From Sternotherus odoratus (taxonomy: Eukaryota; Chordata; Testudines; Kinosternidae): a stretch of 64,000 nucleotides of DNA. This document shows positions 43,089 to 54,471 of the stretch, one piece after another. The translations under genes were made by a program, and so were the position numbers. Under the pieces are notes generated by a model. The model saw only the letters and a list, made by a program, of their open reading frames with translations. It was not told where the DNA came from and ran no database searches. Numbering within the stretch: the first letter of the stretch is position 1; each line of letters begins with the position of its first letter. The stretch spans positions 59,815,442-59,879,441 of the forward strand of contig JAVMKO010000005.1 of assembly GCA_032164245.1 (NCBI GenBank), written 5' to 3'.

Positions 43089-46063
43089 AAGTCATGATTA
43101 CACTTTCATCCATTTCTTCTGCCATCCAGTTGGGTTAAGGAAACTGAGGCAGGAAGTCAGATTTCATGCTCTCCCACTTCAGGTTTAAAATGCTTAGCCA
43201 TTGCATAAAGGGCATATGATGTATCCCTTTACACTGTTTAGCCAGGCTAATCTATGACTATGCCTCTAAAAAGGCCCTGTGCAATGTTTCAGCTGCTTTA
43301 TCAAGCTCTGGAGTCACCCCTAGGGGCTGTCAGGCCCTCTTGCACTCAGGTCAGGCACAGCACATAGACTGTGATGTCTCTGGCCGGAGAGAGGAGAGTG
43401 TTCCGTGGCAGTTGGACATGAGCAGTTACAGGGCCGTGCTACCAACTCCGGTGAGATGTGGTGTTTTGCTTGAAGCCTGAGACTCTCAAGTCATGTGGTT
43501 GTATCAGCATCTCAGTTTTCTTTTGGTCTTCTAATGCAAGTGTCTAGTTTCTCCTGGTTACAGTTTTGGGGGGGTTTCTGCAAACCCTAAAGGGTTCAAA
43601 GGCAAACGAACTCCGAATGTAGTATTAAAAAATATCTTAATCCCATGGTTTTTAAGCCAAGCGTGAGACTTTGGGGGGCTTGACCTGTCTTTTTTTGAAC
43701 ATGCGGCAATAGTGAAGAGAGAGTGGGACTGAAAAAAATCTAGTGAGAGCTCCCGGACTGAGAGAGAAATGGAATAGGTTGGGAGGGAAAGGTCATAGGA
43801 ATTTGGATAAAGTGTGTGAAGCGGACAGTCTCTAGGAGATAATGCAAGTGATCTCGAGAATGCAAAGGAAAAACAAAATCTACTTGGAGTGATAACAGAG
43901 CACCTGGTGAATCTGCCTCACCGCAGTGTGTGGGCGGGGGAGGAGTTGTCTGAATAGCTGCTTTACCACAATATTCTTTACTTGAATGTAAAAATTCAAT
44001 GTATTTTTGCTCATTGTGATTAGCTGCTGTGTTGATAGTTGCTGTGCAGCATCAGTGACCCCTGCTGGCTCAGCTTCTTACATTTATTTCATTTGTTCTG
44101 CTCTCTTTAATAAATAGGTACACAAAATCTGACTGACTCCTTTAAAGAGACATCCTCAGCTTTTAAATCACTCTGGTCTGGAAACTGTTTTCCTACTTTA
44201 GTTACAAGTAAGATCTATGGTAAAATGACTATAACTAGAAGAGATCAGAAAGCAAATTCTAGTTTTCCAGTTGGTTTACTCTGTAAGAAAGCAATTTGTG
44301 TAAGGTCTGTTTCACTATACCCTATTTCCCCTTGTCTGGGATGGGTTGTTTTTTTTTCTTTTCTTTCTCCCCACACACACATGAGAACACACTTCTAAAC
44401 AGGATACTGTTGTGAAATCACCACATTAGCAGGAATACTTGAGGGCAGACGTTAGTATCTGAAATTGCTTTTTAACTCATTCTTTTAAAAATATTGATGT
44501 AGATCTCAGGTTTACAGTGTCCCTTTGTCATCTAGTAAACTATCTACACGACAGGGTCTTTTCTGTTTATTTTCTATGCTGTGTTTTTTGTTTCACTTTG
44601 TCAGTTATATATTCTTGTTGCTGTGAGAATATCTGCAGTTGGTGCCATTTACAAGCCTGTGTAAAAAGAAGAGAATTCCAAGGAATCCTCCCTGTGTTTC
44701 TCAGATTTATTTCCTACAAAACAAGAGAGCATTTTAAGGCACACATACAAGGGAATCTACTCTGTATAGTTTCACCACTGGATGTCACTGCTTCTCCAGT
44801 CTCAAGGAAGGTCAGTGCTAAAGGAGTATTGCAAAGAATTTGCATTGTAAATAAATGTACCAGAAATTGAACACCATGGATTCCTACTGGGCTAGAAGAA
44901 ACCTGTTAGATAAGACAGAAGAGGAACAGCTGAAAGACAGCTATTCTTTTGCCCTTTTTACCATTATGTACATTCTACTTTCCTACTTTAGGAGATTTGG
45001 GATGGGACTAATGGTACAGTCTGGCCATTTTATAAATACACCATATATATGCATTTATAAAAATGGGGTTGGGAGGAAATTACTAATTTAATAGGACTAC
45101 AGGGAAGACGCTCGATAAAATGGAGAATGACAGTGGTTCAGTCCATGTGGATTGAGGATAATAGATTCACTCATTCCCATGCTAATGGTTTATCAAGCTT
45201 CTTGAATAGCGAGAATGAACATTCCTCAATCACTGCCTGTTACAACTATTTTAGTGGATGAGCCAGTACATGCTCCACCCAACTGGAAATGCTACAGGGA
45301 GATGGAGTGGGGGAAAATATGGAGAAATGTGAAATAACAGTTAGTGTGAGCTAGCTGGAATAAATGATCCAGTCTAATCCTACTGGCTGCTTGGGCTGTA
45401 GTTTAGGCTAGTGGCTTTAAAAGGGCAAGAACATCTAAATCTTTATCTCCCTAGCTTCTGATTATTTTTCTTGTAGTTTTATTATCTGAGATTGTTTTCA
45501 ACTCTGAGTCTTCTCATATGTTTCATCCCCTTTTATGTCTCATGCCTATAACTTTCCTAATTGGTGGAAATTGCAATCACACATCATAATCTCAGGTGAA
45601 ACCGCTTGTGAACAGTGACACATCCTGGTAGCAACAGAATCTTTCTCCCCTACGAATACGTACTTCAGTCGGGAGAAGCAGGAGAAATGTATTCTATCAT
45701 AGCAATAATGTTCTCAATTGCAGTGACTAGTGAACAGCTGTGGTTCCTGCGCCCCATGCCAGCAATTCCTGGTCCCTCATTAATGTAAGGAAATGTTTTG
45801 TGATGGCCACAGGAAACGGTGTTGATGAGCTATGTGTAAACGTGATAGTCTGTATTTCTGTCAGTCTTGTTTTCCAATTCAGCATCTTCATTCTAGTGAG
45901 AGAATTGAAGCCTTGGCCAAGCAAATCTTTACAGACTTTACAAGTTTGCCTTTGCAGTTACAATTACTGCAACAGAGCAAGTTCTATTTAAACTTTATAA
46001 CGAGAGGATATTGTGAATATAGAGGGAACGTGGGTTGGTTAGTGGCGGAGGCAACTGAAACAT
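43089..46063. other. Intergenic stretch, nothing recognised
   Basis: The frames at 44517-44870 (117 codons) and 44855-45091 have no recognisable domain. Confidence 0.4.
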
Positions 46064-46102
46064 TTTTAAGAGTGATTACTGCAGTAATCCACACTCTTAA
46101 AA
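46064..46102. repeat. Inverted repeat with palindromic centre
   Basis: The 11-bp arms 'ttttaagagtg' (46064-46074) and 'cactcttaaaa' (46092-46102) are perfectly complementary. Between them lies the perfect palindrome 'attactgcagtaat' (46075-46088) and three unpaired bases. Confidence 0.85.
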
Positions 46103-46353
46103 TGGGATATATTTTCACCTTTAATGTCCCCTGCATACAGTATACTCTCATCTCTCTGAACATTATTGCCAATTGCAAGTATTCAAAACACACAAATTGG
46201 TCATCCCCCACAAGCAGAAGATTGATTTAAAAATCAAAAGACAATTTTTAAAAAATGTTCTCTTGGATTCTTTTTCTTTGCTTGCTGGTTGTTGAGCCTT
46301 TAGCGTGCCCTCCGTTAAATATTTTCAAGCTTTTCTGCACTTTGGCGTAGCTA

Positions 46354-46718
46354 TAGTAGAACCTCAGAGTTACAAACACCTTGGGAATGGAGGCTGTTCA
46401 TAACTCTGAACAAAACGTTATGGCTCTTTCAAAAATTTACCATTGAACATTGACTTAATACAGCTTTGATAAGTTACTATGCAAAAGAAAAAGGCTGTTT
46501 TAACCATCTTAATTAAAATGAAACAAGCACAGAAACAGTTTTCTTACTTTTTCAATTTCCCTTTATTTTTTTTTAGTAGTTTACATTTAACGCAGCACTG
46601 TACCTACTTTCTCTCCCCCACTCCCCGCTATTGCCTGACTGTGTACTTTGCTTCCAAATGATGAGTATGATTGACTGGTCAATTAGTAACTGGTGTACAT
46701 AACTCAGTGGTTCCACTG
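46354..46718. mobile_element. 365-bp MITE of TA-flanked type
   Basis: It starts 'tagtagaacctcagagttac' and ends 'gtacataactcagtggttcc' followed by 'actg'; the ends are inverted repeats with a few mismatches. TA lies on both sides (46352-46353 and 46719-46720). The extended interior is non-coding. Confidence 0.8.
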
Positions 46719-46720
46719 TA

Positions 46721-47508
46721 CAATGGTGCAGTTGAACTCGATGCACCTCCCTCCCCCAAGGTGGTTAGGGAATGGAATGACATTTTGGCACTTCACCTCC
46801 CACACATGGCTGCAAAACCACTCACTCAAAGTTAGACCTGCCACCCACCCCCATCATTGCAGAGGAGTTAGCTGGGCCAAATGTGAGTGAGTGGCATTGC
46901 AACTTGATACATGGGGTTGTAGTGCCACTCAGGTTTGCATAAGGATGGAGGGGCAGCTGGGCCAAACCTGGGTGGAGCTTAGACTCCATGTGCCAGGCTC
47001 ACTCATCACTCAGATTTGGCTGGTATTGTGATAGGGTGGGTCAGGTGATGGGAGTAGCTGCCTGTAGGCTGGGATGGGGCAGAACACTGACCCCAGGGGA
47101 AGGAGGGGTGAGTGATTAACATTTCCCTTGGCAGTGGGTGAGGGGCTAGGTGCTCCTGAGCTATGAATTGAGGGGTGTGAGGGAGTGGAGAATGTTGGTG
47201 GGCTGTGGGGAAAATGGGGATATTGGGGGCAAACAAAATTTTAGATTTCAGAATTGGGAAGGGGGCCCCTAACCCTCTGAGGCATTATTATATTATTGTT
47301 GTTGTGCCTTTGAGGATTAGAAACAGCTTTTGATTAAAAAACAAACTATGTGACATTGCTAGCTAGTCACATAACTCCAGGAGCTGGGGGTTGAAGGCAA
47401 ACAGCAAATAGTGCAAGACTTGTGATTAAAATGAGGATTGTAGCAATGCTGTGTATGATACTTGAAGAACTGATTTAAAATCATTTTAAAACAAGGGACA
47501 GAGTAGGG
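46721..47508. other. Intergenic stretch, nothing recognised
   Basis: G-rich in part (47030-47270). No gene recognised. Confidence 0.4.
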
Positions 47509-47708
47509 CAGGCCTGCACAACTCGGAAAGCAGAGGGCCATATTACTGCAAAAAAAAACCACCCCAGCTGCGAGCCGAAAAGCCAAGCCCTGCCCTTGCC
47601 CTGCACCCATCCACTTCCCCTAACCCCACAGCATGGCTTGCCCCACCCCTACTCACCCCCCACGTGCCACACAGTGATAGCCTGCTGGCTGCATGTTGTG
47701 CAGGCCTG
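47509..47708. mobile_element. 200-bp MITE
   Basis: The ends 'caggcctgcacaac' and 'gttgtgcaggcctg' are perfect 14-bp inverted repeats around a C-rich interior. The flanking 8-mers match poorly (4 of 8), so the target-site duplication has decayed or is absent. Confidence 0.8.
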
Positions 47709-47843
47709 GGGTTAAGGCCAGATCGGGAAGTGGACTAATTATAACCTCTCAGGAAGGCTGTGTACCTTAATTAATCTCCTGGAGTGTATTAAGTACAGCT
47801 GGGCCCAGTGTCAGGCTGATGAGTGTTACAAATATTTATGTCT

Positions 47844-47966
47844 AGTATCAGAGGGGTAGCCTTGTTAGTCTGAATCTGCAAAAGTGACAGTCTTGTAGCA
47901 CCTTATAGACTAACAGATTTTAGGGATCATGAGATTTCATGGGCTAAGATCCACTTCCTCAGATGA
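47844..47966 (+). repeat. SINE-like repeat, best copy in the window
   Basis: Contains 'agtatcagaggggtagcc', 'ttgttagtctgaatctgc', 'gtagcaccttatagactaac' and 'cttcctcagatg'. Relatives are at 5681-5766 and 21641-21738, both antisense. Confidence 0.75.
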
Positions 47967-48299
47967 ATCTTTACACATATTTGTAAAGCCCTCTGAGTCT
48001 GTAAGATGGCAAGTATTCAGTATTATGACTAGTGGGTGGAGGGGGAGGAATCATATTAAACTGAACAAAAAAATTACCTAGTGGGAGTGGTTAAAATGCA
48101 CGTGATAGATTTACTGGGTGTTTCTCTTAGCTAAATTTAGGCCAGTATATGAACTTTCCCCCCTGCAAACCATTCCAGGCAGGGGTTGAGAAAAAAGAAG
48201 AAGCTAGATTATGTCATAAGGAACTAGCTAACATGCAGGGACAGATCAGGATCGAATTGTATCCAGGAGGAGAGGCAAACGCTCCCTGGAAGTTCTCCT

Positions 48300-48900
48300 T
48301 TGTGTAAAATGACCCTGCCTGTGTGCGCGTCCTGTTGCGAAAGAGAGGCGTGGCCTGCCAGACATTAGTACATTTCCTGTGCTGCCAAGGAGTCTAGTGG
48401 TGTGCCGCTGCTGGAGCGCTTGGCAGGGAAATCCGCCCTGCAGAATCGGGTGTCATTATTTACGGAGCGCGGGGGAGCTCCTCTTCACGTGTGAGCCGCT
48501 TTCATGGACTGACCAAGGCAGGAGCCAGTCGAGGAACGCCTGTGCTTTTGGCAGCCTCTCGCCTTTCACCCAAGTTGGCGAAACTTACTAAGCAGGCTGC
48601 AGGGCTGCGGCTGGGTGAGTCTCGTTTCCTGTGCACCGATCCTGCGTGCCTGCTGCCGTCACTGTGTCACTCTCGCTTAGGTGCTGTTGTTTCTCCGTCC
48701 TCGGCTCGTTACAATCGTTCTCGCCGGCTAATTTCTCCCGGGGCTGAGAGCGATTCTCGTTTGTAGCCCGGGGCGGGGGCGGCCCCATTGTTAACGCTGC
48801 ACCCAGCCATCTGTTTGTGAGTATTTCCTCCCTCTCTCGCGGATTAGACAATGAATGACAATGTTCTCTCCTTACTCTCCCGAGCCTGTCGGGACTCGGT
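48300..48900 (+). promoter_or_regulatory. Orphan CpG island, candidate promoter
   Basis: Local rise in CpG with a double GC box 'gggcgggggcgg' at 48771-48782 and no TATA box. Good + strand splice donors are 'gg|gtgagt' at 48615 and 'ttt|gtgagt' at 48817, which suggest 5' noncoding exons on this strand. No coding exon is recognised downstream in the window. The open frames at 48379-48766 and 48588-48974 are attributed to composition. In human, TSPAN14 follows PRXL2A in the same orientation as I recall, so its first exon is the leading guess, without direct support. Confidence 0.5.
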
Positions 48901-48974
48901 CCTGGTGGGTTCCGGGAAGTGGGCGGGCATTCCCACGGGTCATGGACATTGGCCCCGGTTTTGTAAATGATCAT

Positions 48975-50353
48975 GTTCGCTGGGCTGGGTGCGAAGAGCT
49001 TACGTGGAATCTCTTTGCATTGTCACCCAGCGTGAGAGAGGGTGTGCGTGAGTCTTCCTCCTCCAGGCAGATAGGGGAGAGAGACGATCTGCTTACAACT
49101 TCGAAAATGCTGAGCAGATCAAGAGAAAATAAGCTCAATAGGAACCTTGAGAGGCTTCTCTGGGAGTTGTTGTAGCAAGGTTTGACTGGGGTGGTTGAGA
49201 TGCAATTAGTTCCACAGGGGAGAAAGTTTCCTGTAACCCTAGTGTTGCTATTTAAGAACCCGGTCTGCCTGCACTGTGCAGTGCTCTTTTTAAACCATCC
49301 ACTTTGAATTCTACAAGTCATTTGATGTTGATTTTACTGGACTGATGGGGATGCTCTCACAACAGTTTCTTTTAGTATCTCTCCCCCCTCCCTTCCACAA
49401 GCACACAGTATTCCTAAAGCTCATAACAATGCAATGAAAGGGCATTGGTATATTATATTATCTAATGGTTTCAATCACAACCTTCCCTGATGATCTTGCC
49501 TCAGACTCCTGAGCCTGTGATGGAGCTCCATCAAAATCACCAGGGCCTATTTTGGCTTCTGTTGGCAGCATTTAAAATGTGACAGGGTTTTCTACATCAC
49601 CCAGCTGTAATGTTGTTAGAGCTGATATTGCTAACCAGGGTCCAACTGAACCAGTACTTGAATGAGGAAGATAAGATGCTGCAGGAGGTGGTGGCATCAG
49701 TATACAGGTAGCACTCTTCCCTCTGGTTTAATAACAAAATATTGCCAAGATGGGTTTGGATGGGCTACCTACCAGATGAACCAGAAAGTGACGGTCCTGT
49801 CCACTTGAGGCTGTTAAAAGGATATCTTGCAGCAGTGAATTAATATGTTCAGGTCCAATTGCAGTTCAATCAATTGCATTCTAACAAGTGCCCCCCCTTC
49901 AGTTTCAACTGAATATATTATTCCAGAGCACTGTTCCACTTGGAGAGGTGGGTTGAGTAATGCACCTTCTTTAGGCCTTTACATGGGAAAGGTTATTTTG
50001 GTATAACCAAAGGGTGTACATTGTAAACCTGTGTAGTTATGTTTGTATAACCTCTCTCCATGATTATAACAGGTGTGCGCCCCCCCCCCCTTTTTTAGTT
50101 TTCATTAAGGAAGGGTTTAAGCTAAACTCAATAGAGTAACTCTGCTATTCTAGTGTAACTGCAGAATTGGTGTAACTGGTAAAACTTTCCTGTGTAGACA
50201 AGGTACTAGAACTTTACTATCTTCAAAGTGCTGTGTGAACATTAAGGCCTCAATTCAACATGGGTCTAATCTAAGATTAAAGTTAGGTTCATATTTAAGT
50301 ACCTTGTTGATTAAATTTATTCCATTTGGAATCCTTCATGATGCTTATTTATT
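48975..50353. other. Intergenic stretch or first intron of a downstream gene
   Basis: No coding exon recognised. 'ggtataaccaaagggtgta' near 50000 and 'gtgtaactggtaaaac' near 50171 suggest a decayed MITE at about 49995-50210, with a C-then-T run at 50081-50096. Confidence 0.4.
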
Positions 50354-51061
50354 ACTAGCAAAAATACCCGGCGTTGCTCGGGGTATTTGTAATTGGAAAC
50401 TGGGATGTAAAAAGACTACAATATTTTTTATTAATACAAATTTTGTTCAGAAGTCTCATTTTGTCTAATTAATTTCATTCTCTTGCATTTAGATGAGGGG
50501 GGAAGAGAGCTGAGCGAATGCGGGGGCCGTTGGAGGGGGGTATTATTACATCATAACTATGGCACAGAGAACAGCAGGTGTTAACTTGTTGCCCAGCTGA
50601 TGTTAATGGGCTTTAAAGAATTTCACCCCTAGGGGGCGTCAGAGGTGAGATTTGAAAAATTTTCAATTCTAAGGGCTTCTCTTCACTTGAGTCGGCAGGG
50701 ATCGATCTTTTGGTGATCGATTTATCGCGTCTCATTAAGACGCGATAAATCGATCACCAGCGGCTCCCCCATCGACTCCGGAAGTTCAGCTCCTGAAGAG
50801 GCGCAAGCTGGAGTCGACGGGGGACCGCGCCGCCGACCGCCACCGCCGTGAGGATGGGAGGTAAGTCGGCTGTAGAGACGTCGATTTCAGCTACGTAGAA
50901 ATTGCGTATCTACAGTCTATTTCCCCCCCTAGTGGAGACCAGCCCTTACCCTGATTAGGACCCTAAAGCCTATAACTGTACCAAATTTCAAGTCTCTAGC
51001 TCAAACGGTGTGGAAGGAGTAAGCGAACATACACACACGCACGCACCATTTGACTTTTATA
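50354..51061 (+). repeat. Interspersed repeat 'acccggcgttgctcgggg', copy A (interrupted)
   Basis: It starts 'actagcaaaaatacccggcg' and ends with a 'cacgcacc' run and 'atttgacttttatata'. The same order of blocks ('agagctgagcga', 'cacagagaacagcag', 'caaatttcaagtctctagct', 'aacggtgtggaaggagtaag') recurs in copy B directly downstream. A 275-bp MITE interrupts it. I do not recognise its transposon class. Confidence 0.8.
50672..50946. mobile_element. 275-bp MITE with a 22-bp perfect hairpin, nested in copy A
   Basis: The ends 'agggcttctcttcact' and 'agtggagaccagccct' are inverted repeats with mismatches, flanked by TA on both sides (50670-50671 and 50947-50948). Inside, 50711-50732 and 50738-50759 are perfect reverse complements around a 5-base loop. 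Copy B has no insert at the matching point, which confirms the insertion. Confidence 0.85.
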
Positions 51062-51850
51062 TACTAGCGAAAATACCCGGCGTTGCTCGGGTCCGTCGGA
51101 GGTGGGGAGGGGGCAGAGAGCAAACCTGACACCCACCTCACTTACCCCTCGACCAACTCCGACTCACATTTTCACCCCCCCCCACCCAAACCCGACACCC
51201 CCACGTCACCCCCCTACTAACCCAAACACTCCCTGACCAACACCCACACCTCACCCCCCCCGTAGACCAAACCTGACACACCCACCTCACTTCCCCCCCC
51301 CCCCCCACACCAAACCCAACAGCCCCTGACCAACCCCAACCCCCACCCCTCACCCATCCAGACACCTTCCCACCCCCCAGACCAAACCAAACACCCCCGG
51401 CTCACTTACCCCCCGACCAAACCCGACACCCCTACCTCACTTACCCTCCAACCAAACCCAACTCGGGTCCGTCGGAGGTGGGGAGTGGGCAGAGAGCTGA
51501 GGGATTCCAGGGTCCGTTGGAGGTGGGGAGGGGGCAGAGAGCTGAGGGATTCTGGGGTCCGTTGGAGGGGGCAGAGAGCTGAGCGAGTGCGGTGTCTGTT
51601 GGAGGGGGTATTATGACATCATAACTATGTCACAGAGAACAGCAGCTGCCCAGCTGATGTGATTGGCCTTTAAATAATTTCACCCCTGGGGGGCATCAGA
51701 GGTGAGATTTGAAATTTTTTTGATTAGGACCCCAAGGCCTCTAACTGTACCAAATTTCAAGTCTCTAGCTCAAACGGTGTGGAAGGAGTAAGCGTTCATA
51801 CATACACGCATACATACACCATTTGACTTTTATAGATATAGATATAGATT
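51062..51850 (+). repeat. Interspersed repeat 'acccggcgttgctcggg', copy B
   Basis: Head-to-tail with copy A. It begins 'actagcgaaaatacccggcg' and ends 'cagacttttatagatatag'-like sequence with (TATAGA)n near 51830-51849. It contains a C-rich tract and about three units of a 'gggtccgt...gagggatt' repeat near 51473-51580 that copy A lacks. Confidence 0.75.
51125..51465. repeat. C-rich degenerate minisatellite
   Basis: Irregular repeats built on 'gacacccccacctcact' and 'accccccgaccaaac' with long C runs, including about 14 C near 51293-51306. The + strand is almost free of G. Open frames on the - strand (51138-51405) are composition artefacts. Confidence 0.85.
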
Positions 51851-51865
51851 TGTATTACTATAACA

Positions 51866-52592
51866 CAAGAGTGGGCAAACTACGACCCGGTGGAATTATC
51901 TGGCCCCTTCAGACATTTTAATCTGTCATTCTAGATCCTACTAGGGAGCGGAGTCTTGGGCTTGGACTGCAGACTGCTCCATGCTCCAGCCTGGGAGCAG
52001 GCTCTGAGCGGCTCCCAGAAGCAGTGGCATGTCCCTGACCTAGCTCCTACGTGTAGGGGCAGCCAGGGAGCTCTGCATGCAGACTCTGCCCCAAGCACTG
52101 CCTCTGCTGTTCCCATTGGCCAGGAACCATGACCAATGGGAGCTGTAGGGGTGGTGCCTGAGGATAGGACAGCACACAGAGCCACCTGACCACGCCTACA
52201 TGTAGGAGACTGGGACATGCCGCTGCTGCCGGGAGCTGCTTGAAGTAAGTGCTTCCCAGAACCTGTACCCCTAACCCCCTCCCGTTCTCCCCCACCCTCT
52301 GCCCCAGCCCTGATCCCCCTTCTGCACTCTGAACCCCTTAATCCCAGTTTGGAGAACCCTCCTGCACTTCCAACCCCTCATGCCCACCCCAGAGCCCACA
52401 GCCGGAGCCCTCGTCCTCCCCCACATCCTTGCCCCAGCCCAGAGCCTCTTCCCACACCCTGAACTCCTCATTTCTGGCCACACCCAGACCCTACACCCCC
52501 AGCTGGTACCCACACCCCATCCCAAACCCATTTCATGAACATTCATGGCCACCCATACAATTTCTCAGGCCAAAACGTTTTTCCCACCTCTG
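51866..52592 (+). mobile_element. 727-bp hAT-type MITE, GTGGGCAAAC family, copy 1
   Basis: It starts 'caagagtgggcaaactacg' and ends 'aaacgtttttcccacctctg'. The flanking 8-mers 'ctataaca' (51858-51865) and 'ctatagca' (52593-52600) match at 7 of 8. The GC-rich interior holds unrelated open frames. Confidence 0.85.
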
Positions 52593-52600
52593 CTATAGCA

Positions 52601-52672
52601 CCTAGGCGCCTCAGTCATGGACCAGGACCCCAGTGTGGCAAGTGCTGTACAGAAACAAACAAACAAAAAAAG
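52601..52672 (-). repeat. L2/CORE-SINE-like tail fragment
   Basis: 'cacctaggcgcctcagtc' and 'agtgctgtacagaaac' are the reverse of the tail motifs near 11968-12060. The preceding MITE inserted at its edge. Confidence 0.5.
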
Positions 52673-53599
52673 GCTGCCCTTGTTGCAAAGAAGAAAAAAT
52701 GCTGTAAATAAGAGCTTACACTCTGGGGGCGAGGGTGAGTAGGAGGGAGGGGATGGACAATCGCACCTTCTCTCATGGGAGGGAAACATTGATTCAGCAC
52801 TGTAACATGTAGGCAATCTGCAACTCTTGTTTAAGTGATTAAAACTGGCAGTGCCTTAGAGCAATGAATATCTAAGGAAAATGGTGAAAGCACAGAGTGT
52901 TTCTTGGAGATACAGAAGTCACTCTTAGCCCAAGGCTGCATCTCTAGATAAATGCCTATCAGCACCAACCACTTGTGACTCCCCAAGCCAAGTCCAGCGT
53001 TGATAGCGTTATCGTTACTAGTTCGAAATACCTAAGGGTACATGACTAGCTTCAAGTGCTTGTGCATGGATGAGTGTGTGTCATTATTGCTGTTTGTGTG
53101 ACTCTGGAGTTCTGTGTGGGGGAATTGTGGGAAGCATGGGCTGGGAATCAAAATCCATTCTGGGCCTCCTAATTGGGATCAAATGTGGCTGGGCTTGTGG
53201 GGGAGGAAGAGTGCTGCTCTTTTGTATTTTAACTCCTCTCTGGTCTTTAAAAACACATATCAAGGGTCCTCTCTGCCTCGGATTGGCGTTCTGTAACGTG
53301 GGGTTATTAACTCTGAAGAGAGAGTCCGTGGGGCATGGTGTGTCACTAATAATAGTATTAAAAGAAAGCTGGTTCTGTTCATCTTGAGCAAGCTGTGCTG
53401 AAAACAACAGAAATGTTTCCTAAGAAAATAGGAACACAACTTGTTTTTATTGAAACAGCATTTTCTTTTAAAGAACAGAACTTGTATTTTAAAAATCTGG
53501 AAACAAATGTTTATAGCAGCATTGTTGGGGTGGCTCAGCAAGTAGTTTGAAGTACTTGATAGGTTTTCAATGTTTTAAAACTAAGCCTGGAAACTTCCT
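52673..53599. other. Intergenic stretch, nothing recognised
   Basis: Frames of up to 107 codons on the two strands at 53070-53407 overlap and show no recognisable domain. Confidence 0.4.
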
Positions 53600-53702
53600 G
53601 GGGGGGTAGACATTATATTATCCCATTTTACAGAGGAGGAGGTGGAAGCTCCTGGTGCCTTGCTCAAGATCCTACGGCAAGTCAATGATGAAACTGTGAA
53701 TA
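53600..53702 (-). repeat. MIR-like fragment
   Basis: 'tatcccattttacagagg', 'gccttgctcaagatcctac' and 'gcaagtcaatgatgaaac' read as a diverged CORE-SINE in reverse. Confidence 0.6.
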
Positions 53703-53815
53703 GAGTGCCAGCCCTCCAGGATTGCCCGGGAGTCTCCAGGAATTAAGATTAATTAAAGATCATGTCGTGATGAAATCTCCAGGAATATGTCCAACCAAAA
53801 TTGGCAATGCTAGTC
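53703..53815. mobile_element. Short MITE
   Basis: It starts 'gtgccagccctccaggattg' and ends 'ccaaaattggcaatgc'. 'tctccagga' occurs at both thirds. The ends are short imperfect inverted repeats, and I associate the whole unit with turtle dispersed repeats. Confidence 0.65.
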
Positions 53816-54471
53816 CCTGCCTTTGCTTGAGGCAGGAATGTGAGTGGGGAAAAGGTGGCTTTAAAGCCATCTTTTGAGCTCTTAACTGCACAGCCACAGA
53901 GTATAATCTGCCAGGCCCCTGATGAAAGTCAGAGCAAATTTGAGACTGCTCTGATTTATGCCCTGTTTACCATGGCCCCTGAAAAATGCAGAATAACTCC
54001 CCAATCTGCCCTAAACTGGGGGATGGGAACAAGGTCAATGTAGAGCCCATAAATCGGGACTGCCAAGGGGTCCATTTGAATGCAAGGTAACCATTCTAAG
54101 GCATCCTTCTGTGGCCAGAAAAGCATAACAATAGACGAGACATCAATTTAGAGCACCTTCTCTGGGACTGAAGATTAGAATTTGCTGTGTTTTAATGTAA
54201 GTCTATAGCACTTGGGATGCAGGAAGTTAAATAGCACACTTGTAGTGGATGAGCCATTGGAGAGCTACTCTTTAAGCAGTAGCTCAGTATGTGGTGATCT
54301 TGATGTGTCCTTTCTTTAAGGGTGGTTAAATGTGGTCCATGGAGCCTTGAAATGGGAGCAGTAGCCAGCCATCCTTTCCCTGCAGCCGCAGGGTAAAGAT
54401 GACAAGGATTTTGTTGCTTGGAGCCTCGACCACAGCAAACCTTTCTGATTCATCTAGCAAGTTCTGCCTGA
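53816..54471. other. Intergenic stretch, nothing recognised
   Basis: No gene or repeat recognised. Confidence 0.4.

Noticed and set aside
48588..49321. Coding exons downstream of the orphan CpG island
   Set aside because: Frames of up to 128 codons exist on both strands but show no recognisable protein features.
51125..51465. CRISPR-like array
   Set aside because: The repeats are irregular, without uniform spacers, and the genome is vertebrate.
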